This document shows, piece by piece, positions 17,273-24,174 of a stretch of DNA of 38,437 nt. Within the stretch, counting starts at the first letter, position 1. Each line of letters starts with the position of its first letter. Both the position numbers and the translations under genes were made by a program. This DNA comes from Micromonospora sp. HK10 (GTDB lineage Bacteria; Actinomycetota; Actinomycetes; Mycobacteriales; Micromonosporaceae). The notes beneath the pieces were generated by a model. The model ran no database searches and was not told where the DNA came from. It saw only the letters and a list, made by a program, of their open reading frames with translations. Location: contig NZ_KQ058652.1 of NCBI RefSeq assembly GCF_000982955.1, positions 1 to 38,437 of the forward strand, in the 5' to 3' direction.

Positions 17273-17294
17273 CCGGCACTGACAGATCCGGCCG
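17273..17294 (+). repeat. 22-bp direct repeat, copy 2
   Basis: Identical to 16026-16047. It sits in the leader of the 17599 gene, shortly before an AT-rich possible promoter, and carries a single TGACAGAT half-site. Confidence 0.75.
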
Positions 17295-17598
17295 CTACCT
17301 TCATCGGCACCACCTTCACCCATATATCGCTCCACCCGGTCCGGTCCCACCTCGGGAACCACCGCCGCACCTCACGGTGCGCTCCGCCCACCCGCCTCTT
17401 CGGCCGGTCGGCGCCCGCGCCGCGCGGCGACCCCCAGGTCGCACCGCACCACCCGCACCACCCCGCACCATCCCGCTCCACCAGCAGCACGCCGCTGCAC
17501 CCATCCCCTGTTCGTCCCGTGAGCCGACCCATGTACCCGGTGGGCCGGCCGCTTCCGCGCGCCCAACACCGCGCCCCAAACCGGAGGAGGAACCCCAG

Positions 17599-18411
17599 AT
17601 GACCGCAACCAACGGTGCCGCGACTCCGCTGAGCCGCTACGGCACCCGCGTGCCGACGGTGACGCCTCGCCCGGGCCGCAAGCCGGCCCCCGCGGCCACC
17701 ACCGCCAGCACCACGGCGCCCACCAGCCCGGTGGTCGCGCCGACCGCGACGGTCAACACCATGATCGTCTGCCTGCCCGAGGGACTGCCGTCGCAGGCCC
17801 TGACCGCCACCCAGCTCGACCGGCACTTCGGCGTGTCCGGCACCCTGCAGCCCCGTTTCTGGGCCATCCCGAACATGTGGCTGTGGCAGCGGCATGACTT
17901 GGTCGCGCCTCGCAAGGGACGTCCGGTGTACTGCGCCGGTGGACCGGTCAAGCTGCTCGACCTGGCCGCCATGCGTCACGCCGCCGGCGTCGGCGCCGGC
18001 ATTCGCCACGAAGTGTGGCAGCGGGTCGTGCACGGCACCCGGCCGGCCACCCCGTGGCCGACCCTGCTGGCCCGCCACCTGGCGAACCCCGCCAAGTACC
18101 CGCGCGAGCGGGCGGAGGCGGACTTCCACCAGCAGGCCCGCGTCAACGCGATGCGGATGCACAACGCGGCCAGCTACGGCGCCGCTCACCTCGCCGTGGG
18201 GGAGCTGGAGATGTTCCAGGCAGGCCCGATGGCCTACCAGCACTACAGCGCCACCACCGCCGTGTGCGGCGACGCCCTGCTCACGCCGGACGGGCACAAG
18301 CTCGCACCCGCGAGCGACGCCCTCACCCACCGGGTGACCTACCTCGAGCAGGCGATGCGGTACCTCGACACCGTCGAGACCGACCAGCGGCTGCTCGCCG
18401 TCGCCCTGTAA
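17599..18411 (+). CDS. Hypothetical element protein, 270 aa
   Basis: ATG 17599 follows GGAGGAGG at good spacing; an in-frame reading back to 17263 is low-complexity and rejected. Residues 1-55 are Ala/Pro/Thr-rich and probably disordered. The folded part contains LTATQLDRHFGVSGTLQPRFW, PNMWLWQRHDLVAPRKGRPVYCAGGPVKLLDL and ADFHQQARVNAMRMHNAASYG. No domain is recognised and there is no membrane segment. It follows the relaxation gene in the same direction behind operator-like sites, so it is likely a regulated element function, perhaps in DNA processing or maintenance. Confidence 0.75.
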   Translation: MTATNGAATPLSRYGTRVPTVTPRPGRKPAPAATTASTTAPTSPVVAPTATVNTMIVCLPEGLPSQALTATQLDRHFGVSGTLQPRFWAIPNMWLWQRHDLVAPRKGRPVYCAGGPVKLLDLAAMRHAAGVGAGIRHEVWQRVVHGTRPATPWPTLLARHLANPAKYPRERAEADFHQQARVNAMRMHNAASYGAAHLAVGELEMFQAGPMAYQHYSATTAVCGDALLTPDGHKLAPASDALTHRVTYLEQAMRYLDTVETDQRLLAVAL

Positions 18412-18422
18412 CACCACCGGAA

Positions 18423-18480
18423 CCGGTCGGGCACCGCCACCCACTCCCTCTTCCCTGGGGATCGGCGGCGGCCCGACCGG
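18423..18480 (+). terminator. Inverted repeat after the 17599 gene
   Basis: CCGGTCGGGC (18423-18432) pairs perfectly with GCCCGACCGG (18471-18480) across a 38-nt loop, starting 11 nt after the stop codon. The long loop makes it a weaker terminator candidate. The rest of the 406-bp gap to 18818 holds no gene I can support. Confidence 0.45.
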
Positions 18481-18817
18481 CTCCACCCCACTCCCACCCT
18501 CGCCGCGCCGGCCCTGGCAGCAGACGCGAGCTCTACCAGCCGGCCCTTGGGCCCCGCCGGCTCGCGACGCACACCCCCTGCCTCGACCAGCGCGGCGAGA
18601 CCGCCATGGCAGGTCACCGCCACCCGAACCCCAGCTCCACCTGGGCCTCGCACTCGATCCGGCTCTCCGGGTCTGACGCCGTACGTCTGGTCGCCGTTGC
18701 GGGTGTGAGGACGCTGCCGCCCGCGCACGGCCCGGCGCCCCGGGCTGGGGCACCCCGCAAGCCCGGCCGGCGAACGGCCGACCTTTCCCTCTTCCCCCAT
18801 CAGGAGGTTCCTTCGCC

Positions 18818-19663
18818 ATGTCTGACCGACTGTGGTTCCGCGTCGACGACGTCCTGCCCCTCGCCGAACACGCCGCCGCCACCCGCGCGTACCTGAAGAG
18901 CCGGCAGCAGTACCGGGCCGGTGTCCCGGACCAGGCCGCGCTCATCTGGTCCCACGACACCGACGGTGACTGGTTGTCCTCCAACGGCGTCCCCCGCTGG
19001 TACGACGCCGACGGCGCCGAGCACCGCGTCCTCGCCGAAACCTGGACCCACACCGCGACCGGCGCCACCGGAAATCCGGTCCTCGCCGATGACGGGCACG
19101 GATTCCTGCCCCTGCACACCGGCCACCTTGACGGCCGGCGGGGCCTGCTCGGCCTGCTCCGCTACGCCCGCCGCCACGGGATGCACTGGTTCGGGCTGCA
19201 CCCGGACCCGGCGAGCGAGGCCGCAGGCGACCGCTACCGCATCTCCCGCAGCCGCGGCGACATCATTCCGCCGCTTGCCACCTGGACGCCGGCGACCGTG
19301 ACCTGCGATGTGGTCGGCGGCGGCGCCTACCGCGCCATGGTCGCCCCCGGCTACACCACCCTCATCCGCACCGGGCTGCTGTGCCGCTTCCCTCGGTTTG
19401 CGGTGCAGCGCATGGCCGCCCACCTCGACGCCCTCTACCCCGCCGACATGCCCGGGGAGCACCCCCGGCTGCGGTTCGACGGCGACGAGGTCGCCGTCGA
19501 GGGGGAGAACGACGACGGCCTGGGCAGCCGCTGGTTTGAGGACGACCGGGTCGTCCCGGACTCCAACCGCTGCTACGCCATCGGCGCCTACCAGTGGCCC
19601 TGGACCCTCGTCGCCTCCGGGGCGACCTCCCGCGCCGCCGACCCGACGGACCGGTCGCGGTGA
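18818..19663 (+). CDS. Hypothetical element protein, 281 aa
   Basis: ATG 18818 is preceded by AGGAGG at good spacing. No domain is recognised. It is rich in aromatic and acidic residues, with RLWFRVDDVLPLAEHAA at the start, repeated Asp-Gly turns (HDTDGDWLSS, WYDADGAEHR) in the N-terminal third, and GENDDGLGSRWFEDDRVVP near the end. No membrane segment. Its TGA overlaps the GTG of the next gene, so the two are translationally coupled and may act together. Confidence 0.75.
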   Translation: MSDRLWFRVDDVLPLAEHAAATRAYLKSRQQYRAGVPDQAALIWSHDTDGDWLSSNGVPRWYDADGAEHRVLAETWTHTATGATGNPVLADDGHGFLPLHTGHLDGRRGLLGLLRYARRHGMHWFGLHPDPASEAAGDRYRISRSRGDIIPPLATWTPATVTCDVVGGGAYRAMVAPGYTTLIRTGLLCRFPRFAVQRMAAHLDALYPADMPGEHPRLRFDGDEVAVEGENDDGLGSRWFEDDRVVPDSNRCYAIGAYQWPWTLVASGATSRAADPTDRSR

Positions 19664-19977
19664 TCGTCGACGAGGTGTTCCACCAAGGCGGCCACGGCAC
19701 CTACGAGCTGACCCGGGTGCACCACACCGACGGGTACGTCCTGCGGGTGCGGGTCTACCGCGACAGCTACGCCACGCAGAGCACGGCGATCGCCGAGGTT
19801 CTCACCCCGTTGTTCACCTGGACGATCATCGCGAGCAACCCCGGTGGCGGCTGGCACCGCACGACCCCGGCCACATCATCGGATGCGGCGCCGCTGATCC
19901 CGGTCGCCGACGAGGTGCTGCGTCGGGCGCGGCGGATCCTTCCCGTGCCGCCGCCGTTCACCGCGCCCGGCCGGTAA
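19660..19977 (+). CDS. Small hypothetical protein, 105 aa
   Basis: It starts at GTG 19660 inside the previous stop codon (GTGA). The sequence VIVDEVFHQGGHGTYELTRVHHTDGYVLRVRVYRDSYATQ suggests a compact beta-rich fold, followed by a basic C-terminal VLRRARRILP. No known family. The coupling to the 18818 gene suggests a shared function. Confidence 0.7.
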   Translation: MIVDEVFHQGGHGTYELTRVHHTDGYVLRVRVYRDSYATQSTAIAEVLTPLFTWTIIASNPGGGWHRTTPATSSDAAPLIPVADEVLRRARRILPVPPPFTAPGR

Positions 19978-20075
19978 CCCGCCGAGGTCACCTTCTCGAA
20001 CTGCCCTGCGCGTCCGGTCGCGCCTCGCGCGCCAGCGGACGCAGTCCGGCGCCGCGTCTTCGGAAGCCTCTATCC

Positions 20076-20096
20076 GCCCGCCGCATCACGGCGGGC
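20076..20096 (+). terminator. Short hairpin
   Basis: GCCCGCCG (20076-20083) and CGGCGGGC (20089-20096) enclose CATCA. It lies about 100 nt after the small gene ending at 19977 and may end that transcript. Confidence 0.45.
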
Positions 20097-20185
20097 TGAT
20101 CAGCGTGTCCGCGGCCCACCGCCGTTGACGCGCTTTCTCACTGCACTACCTGGCCGATGCCCGGCCACCCGCGCGAGCGCGCACA

Positions 20186-20207
20186 CCCGGGCACGGCCGT
20201 GCCCGGG
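20186..20207. promoter_or_regulatory. 22-bp perfect palindrome before the monooxygenase gene
   Basis: CCCGGGCACGG and its exact reverse complement are joined without a spacer, ending 27 nt before ATG 20235. As DNA it is an ideal dimer-binding operator; as RNA it could form a hairpin beside the ribosome site. Either would specifically affect the monooxygenase gene. Confidence 0.55.
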
Positions 20208-20234
20208 TTCCCAGCCCCCAGAAGGGAACCGATC

Positions 20235-21389
20235 ATGACATCCAACATCCTGTCGGCCTCCGGCCGGCAGCCCACCATCGCCGTCGTCGGCGGCAGCATC
20301 ACCGGCCCCGTCACCGCGCTGCTGTTGCTGCACGCCGGATTCGACGACGTCACCGTCTTTGAGGCCGCGCCGGCGTCCGCGCCCCTGGGCGGCGGCCTCA
20401 TCGGCCTGGAACACCCCGCGCTCGACGTGCTCGACCGCCTCGACATCGGCCAGCACGAGTTCGTCGCTCACGACTCCGAGGCCATCGTCCAGATGACCGT
20501 CCGCGACCGCCGGCCGGCCGAGACCATCCGACGCACCTACGCGGGGCGGAACACCACCTGGACGCTGCTGCACCAGGCGCTGACCCGCCGCCTACCCGCC
20601 GGTGTCCTGCACTCCGGCATGAAGGTCACCGCCCTGGTCGAGGAGGCCGGCCAGCCGGTGCTGCGGTTCCGCGACGGCCACACCGCGCCCGCCGACGTGG
20701 TCGTGTTCGCCGACGGCCGGTCCTCCACCGGCCGGCGGCTCCTCGACCCTGATCGGACCCTGCGGTACGCCGGCTACGTCGCCCACCGCGGCATCGCCGA
20801 CATCACCCCCCAGCCCGGGCTGCGGGACTTCCTGCGGCTGCAGCCCTGCCCGGGCGTGCAGTTCAACCTCGCCCCGGTACCCGGCGGATGCGACTGGACC
20901 TTCTACCTCAACTGCACCAGCACCGAGTACGCGCAGCGGTTCGGCACCGACCCCACCCGCCGGGTCTTCGCCCTACCCCGGCACGTCAGCCCCGCCGCCC
21001 GCGCCCACGTCGACACCTGCGCCGACCTGCTCCTCCCGGCAGACCACGCCGCCGTCGTGCACGCCACCACCACCCGCATGGCGGCACCGGTCCTCGACAT
21101 CAGCCCACCGGAGCGCATGGTGTGGCCGATCGGAGCTGGTCACGCCGTCCTGCTCGGCGACGCCCTCGCCCCCGTGCGCCCCCACACCGCCCGCGGCGCC
21201 AACAACGGCATCGAACAGGCCGCGGGCCTCGCCGCTGCCCTCACCCAGCACCGCAAGTACCGAGCTGACCTCACCGCCGCCCTGCACGGCTGGCAACGCC
21301 GACACCTGCCCGCCGCCGTCGCCGCCGTGCACCGCGGGCCCGTCATCGGCCACCAGCTCGGCCTCGGCACCCACCAACCCGCCCAGTAA
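20235..21389 (+). CDS. FAD-dependent monooxygenase
   Basis: 384 aa, ATG 20235 with AAGGGAA upstream. The FAD-binding Rossmann motif is TIAVVGGSITGPVTALLLLHAG (about 14-35), the GGSITG variant usual in UbiH/PHBH-type hydroxylases. A DG-type motif VVVFADGRSST lies at about 155-165. The second FAD motif reads AVLLGDALAPVRPHTARGANNGIEQA (about 314-339). Length fits single-component flavin hydroxylases. The substrate cannot be told; no biosynthetic partners are nearby, so this looks like cargo on the element (for example drug or antibiotic modification), which is inference. A perfect palindrome lies just upstream and an Lsr2-like gene 33 nt downstream. Confidence 0.88.
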   Translation: MTSNILSASGRQPTIAVVGGSITGPVTALLLLHAGFDDVTVFEAAPASAPLGGGLIGLEHPALDVLDRLDIGQHEFVAHDSEAIVQMTVRDRRPAETIRRTYAGRNTTWTLLHQALTRRLPAGVLHSGMKVTALVEEAGQPVLRFRDGHTAPADVVVFADGRSSTGRRLLDPDRTLRYAGYVAHRGIADITPQPGLRDFLRLQPCPGVQFNLAPVPGGCDWTFYLNCTSTEYAQRFGTDPTRRVFALPRHVSPAARAHVDTCADLLLPADHAAVVHATTTRMAAPVLDISPPERMVWPIGAGHAVLLGDALAPVRPHTARGANNGIEQAAGLAAALTQHRKYRADLTAALHGWQRRHLPAAVAAVHRGPVIGHQLGLGTHQPAQ

Positions 21390-21422
21390 CCCACCACCCG
21401 AGAGAAAGGAGGTGGCCTCCTC

Positions 21423-21770
21423 GTGGCCACCAAGACCACCGCGATCCTCGTCGACGACCTCGACGGCTCCACCGACGACGTCGCCACCTACCAGTTCGCC
21501 TTCAACGGCGTCACCTACGAGATCGACCTGTCCGCCGGCAACTTCGACCGGATGGCCGCGGCGTTCGGCCCGTTCATCACGGCCGGACGGCGCCTGCCGA
21601 AACAGCCCCGGACGCCACGGCGGCGGGGCGCCGCGACCGGCCGCACCCCCAGCCAGGAGATCCGCACCTGGTGGTGGACCGCGAACTGGCAGGAGCTGAA
21701 CCTGCCCCGCCCACGAACCGGGGGCGCCATCCCCGCCGCGGTGCGCGACGCCTACCACGCCGCGCACTGA
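21423..21770 (+). CDS. Lsr2-like nucleoid protein with altered DNA-binding loop
   Basis: 115 aa from GTG 21423 after AAAGGAGG. The N-terminal oligomerisation domain is typical: AILVDDLDGS, then FNGVTYEIDLSAGNFDRMAAAF. A basic linker (residues 60-73, KQPRTPRRRGA) follows. The C-terminal domain ends IPAAVRDAYHAAH as in Lsr2, but the RGR loop that normally enters the AT-rich minor groove is replaced by RTGGA just before IPA, and three tryptophans (TWWW) occur where IREWA is usual. Lsr2 silences foreign AT-rich DNA. An element-encoded version could mix with the host protein and counter or redirect silencing, but that is inference. A strong terminator follows. Confidence 0.85.
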   Translation: MATKTTAILVDDLDGSTDDVATYQFAFNGVTYEIDLSAGNFDRMAAAFGPFITAGRRLPKQPRTPRRRGAATGRTPSQEIRTWWWTANWQELNLPRPRTGGAIPAAVRDAYHAAH

Positions 21771-21784
21771 CCCCGATCCCCACC

Positions 21785-21816
21785 GTGCCGCCCGGCGAGC
21801 GATCGCCGGGCGGCAC
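21785..21816 (+). terminator. Strong hairpin terminator
   Basis: A perfect 13-bp stem, GTGCCGCCCGGCG (21785-21797) with its complement at 21804-21816, closes a 6-nt loop 15 nt after the Lsr2-like stop codon. Confidence 0.85.
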
Positions 21817-21854
21817 ACCTGTGCGCGTCGCCGCAGTCCCGCACTCCGGGCAGA

Positions 21855-21888
21855 CGACTTGATCAATCCCCGATCCGAAGCGTGCATC
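21855..21888 (+). promoter_or_regulatory. CGACTTGATC element, copy 1
   Basis: CGACTTGATCAAT is followed 22 nt after its first base by GAAGCGTGCATC. The same pair occurs at 35925-35959 with one-base different spacing, and the distance from GTGCAT to the start codon is also alike (about 60 nt). TTGATC would serve as a -35 box. It follows a strong terminator and precedes the gene at 21947, as expected for a promoter or promoter-operator. Confidence 0.55.
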
Positions 21889-21946
21889 AATGCGCGCCTC
21901 ACTCACCGGCCCCTGCCGATGGCAGGAGAAAGGGGGCCACCCGCCC

Positions 21947-22945
21947 ATGACCAGCACCCCCACCAACACGACCACCGATACGGCCGTACCAGCGCCCCTG
22001 GCACCCAGCGTCGCGAAGGTCCTCGCCGCGCTGCACCGCCTCGGCGAGGCCACCGCCGCCACCATCGCCACCGAAGCCGGCCTCGGCTACTCAACCACCA
22101 CCCCGAAACTGCGCACCCTGCAAACCGCGGGACTGGCAGAGGCCACCCGAAGCGACACCGGAGGCAGCCTGTGGCGGCTGACTGACACCGGCCGCGCGCA
22201 TACCGAACAGGGCGATCACGGCCAGCCCGCGCCGGAGCCCGCCACCCGCGACACCGACACACCCAGCACCACCGCACAACACGGGCCGCGCGGCGACGAC
22301 ACGCAGGACACCGGAGAGGCCGCCGGGCAGGACCACGACCAGCGGCCAGCCGCTGAGATTCCCGCCGACGGGCAGCCGGACGCCGCCCAGAACTCAGCAT
22401 CGCCGGCTCATGGCAATGCCGACGCGGCACCCGATGAGGCCGCTGACGCCGAGGACACCGAAACCGGCCTCGGCGACTACAGCGCCCGCTCGACTGCCGA
22501 ACCCGAGGTGCCGGTCACGACCGACGACACCGACCCGGCCACCGGACCGACGCCCGCACTCAACGAAGCGGACCTCGGACCGGCCACACCGGGCGGTCCC
22601 CCTGCCGGCTCGGCCACCGACGGCACCACGGGCGGCCCCGCCACGGAAGCACCCGCCGCACCTCCGGCCACGGAGGCGGCGGGCGAGGCGGCACAGGCCC
22701 CTACCCGGCGGGCGTCGGGCTCCCTGCGCGGCGCGGTCCTCGACATCCTCGAGGCCAACCCCGGCCAGCATTACAAGGTCAGCGAACTGTGCAAGCTGGT
22801 CGATCGGGCCAACGAGGGAACCGGCGCGAAGAAGGCCAGCGCGGGCGCGGTCCACAACGCCGCCGTGAAACTCGTCGGGACCGGGCGCGTGGTCCTGGCC
22901 GCCGAGAAGCCCGTCACGTTCGCCCTCGCCGACCCCGCCGCCTGA
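21947..22945 (+). CDS. Two-domain winged-helix protein with long disordered linker
   Basis: 332 aa from ATG 21947. Residues about 17-85 (PSVAKVLAALHRLGEATAAT, then LGYSTTTPKLRTLQTAGLAE, then GSLWRLTDTGRAH) form a MarR/IclR-type winged helix. Residues about 90-255 are acidic, Ala/Thr/Pro-rich and repetitive, surely disordered. Residues about 260-330 (GSLRGAVLDILEANPGQHYK, then VSELCKLVDRAN, then GAVHNAAVKLVGTGRVVLA) form a second winged helix. This suggests a DNA-binding regulator bridging two sites. It has its own CGACTTGATC promoter-like element upstream. The same N-terminal helix type appears in the MoxR-like protein at 32892. Confidence 0.78.
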   Translation: MTSTPTNTTTDTAVPAPLAPSVAKVLAALHRLGEATAATIATEAGLGYSTTTPKLRTLQTAGLAEATRSDTGGSLWRLTDTGRAHTEQGDHGQPAPEPATRDTDTPSTTAQHGPRGDDTQDTGEAAGQDHDQRPAAEIPADGQPDAAQNSASPAHGNADAAPDEAADAEDTETGLGDYSARSTAEPEVPVTTDDTDPATGPTPALNEADLGPATPGGPPAGSATDGTTGGPATEAPAAPPATEAAGEAAQAPTRRASGSLRGAVLDILEANPGQHYKVSELCKLVDRANEGTGAKKASAGAVHNAAVKLVGTGRVVLAAEKPVTFALADPAA

Positions 22946-23041
22946 CCGACCCCGATCCTGCCGGTAGCCCGGAGGCGGGCGTCGAACTTCCCGGAACCAC
23001 GCCCGCCCCCGGTGCTCCTTACTGCAGAAGGAGCTCTCGAA

Positions 23042-23689
23042 GTGTCTCCCATCCTGACCTCGATCGTCACCGCCGCCGGGGGAATCCTCGCGGGTCTCGC
23101 CCTCGCCGCGGCGCTGCTGTGGCGCCAGCAGCAGGCGCTGACCCGCGCCCGTTACGCCGCCGACCACGACGACACCACCGGCCTGCCGAACCGGCGGGCC
23201 CTGCTCGCCGCCCTCACCCGCGCCACACGCGCCGACGCCCCGTTCGGGCTCGTCCTGATCGACCTCGACGGTTTCAAAGCCGTCAACGACACCCTTGGCC
23301 ACGAGGCCGGCAATGACGTCCTCACCGAGGTCGGCCAGCGGCTGGCCGCCCTGCGCGGGCCGGTGCGGCTCGCCGCGCGGTTGTCGGGCGACGAGTTCGC
23401 CCTGCTGGTCGGCGGCGGTCCCGACGACGTCGCCGCCGCCGCCCGCGCTGCCTGGCGGGCCGTCGGCCGCCATCCCGTCGACCTCGGCGCGCAGGCCGTG
23501 GCCGTGCGCGCCAGCGTCGGGCACACCAGCGCCGCGCTCGGCGTCGGCCCGCGCACCCTGCTTCGCCAGGCCGACATCGCCATGTACCAGGCCAAACAAA
23601 CCGGATCCGGGGTCCACGGCGCCACGGCCACCACCTGCCACACCGAACCGCCGCCGGGTACCCGCCTGCGGGACCTGCGCCGCCGCTGA
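23042..23689 (+). CDS. Membrane-anchored GGDEF (diguanylate cyclase) protein
   Basis: 215 aa from GTG 23042, with AAGGAG about 10 nt upstream. One membrane helix spans about residues 5-27. The GGDEF domain begins DHDDTTGLPNRRALL; it has the metal-binding LIDLDGFKAVNDTLGHEAGN and the signature loop RLSGDEFALLV (115-119 SGDEF in place of GGDEF). The C-terminal part DIAMYQAKQTG is also typical. The Ser-for-Gly change is tolerated in some active enzymes, so activity is plausible. I see no RxxD inhibitory site five residues before the loop. It would make cyclic di-GMP at the membrane, a signal that controls development in actinomycetes. Why an ICE carries it is unknown. Confidence 0.88.
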   Translation: MSPILTSIVTAAGGILAGLALAAALLWRQQQALTRARYAADHDDTTGLPNRRALLAALTRATRADAPFGLVLIDLDGFKAVNDTLGHEAGNDVLTEVGQRLAALRGPVRLAARLSGDEFALLVGGGPDDVAAAARAAWRAVGRHPVDLGAQAVAVRASVGHTSAALGVGPRTLLRQADIAMYQAKQTGSGVHGATATTCHTEPPPGTRLRDLRRR

Positions 23690-23717
23690 ACCTCGCGCCC
23701 GTCGACGGGCGCGAGGT
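23690..23717 (+). terminator. Hairpin terminator of the GGDEF gene
   Basis: A perfect 12-bp stem, ACCTCGCGCCCG (23690-23701) with CGGGCGCGAGGT (23706-23717), closes a TCGA loop and begins directly after the stop codon. Confidence 0.8.
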
Positions 23718-23805
23718 CCTCAGCATGCCCCGCTCCCATCCACCCAGCCCTGCTTTCCCGCTCTAGGCGAAGGCCGCCGGGACCTCGTAAAGGAGCGCAT
23801 ACGCC

Positions 23806-24174
23806 ATGGCCAGCCCTCACACGTACACGATTGATGGCCAGGGTGACCATCGATCGGGCAGCGGCCCGCGCCAACACTCGGGGCGAGACCCAGCGCGGCA
23901 CCGGCTGCTGCCAGTCAACGTCGTCATCGAACCCGTCGACGGCGGTCGGCCGGTGGAGGTCAACCCACGCCGACGCCGTTGGCCACCGATCTCCCCTCGA
24001 GGATCTACAACCAGAGGTGACAGCTTCGGCAACTGGTGCAGACAGTGCAGACAGTCGGATCACAGTGCAGACAGTCGGACCGTCCGAACCGGTTGCCGGG
24101 GCCGAGGCCTTGGAAGCTTGGCGACAGCGCCAAGTGCTGTGGGCAGCTGGTTGTCGCATCGGCTCAGTCAGTGA
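23806..24174 (+). other. Probable broken gene start beside the inserted cassette
   Basis: ATG 23806 has a good AAAGGAG ribosome site and begins MASPHTYTIDG, which looks like a real gene start. The reading frame stays open to 24174 but soon turns into low-complexity Arg/Ser-rich sequence and overlaps the end of the minus-strand TPR gene (24164). I infer that only the first residues are left from an element gene interrupted by the cassette, but a genuine short protein cannot be excluded. The gap 23718-24163 otherwise holds only a short tandem repeat. Confidence 0.3.
24036..24078. repeat. Short tandem repeat GTGCAGACAGT
   Basis: GTGCAGACAGT occurs three times, starting at 24036, 24045 and 24065; the last two copies extend to GTGCAGACAGTCGG with a 20-nt period. 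The repeat lies in the 3' intergenic region of the TPR gene near the suspected left joint of the cassette. Confidence 0.65.

Larger units (their letters stand above)
17119..17598. promoter_or_regulatory. 480-bp intergenic leader with operator sites
   Basis: The gap holds the 8-bp-arm palindrome at 17168-17192, a CTGACAG word near 17229, the second 22-bp repeat at 17273-17294, and an unusually AT-rich CCATATATCG near 17320 that could be a promoter -10 area. The remaining 270 bp before the gene at 17599 are Pro-codon-like, C-rich sequence in which I see no gene. Confidence 0.5.

Noticed and set aside
17263..17598. N-terminal extension of the 17599 gene
   Set aside because: Pro/His/Arg low-complexity sequence; the ATG at 17599 has a strong GGAGGAGG site.
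18606..18896. Plus-strand frame starting MAGHRHPNPSS
   Set aside because: No ribosome site, odd composition, and it overlaps the well-supported gene starting at 18818.
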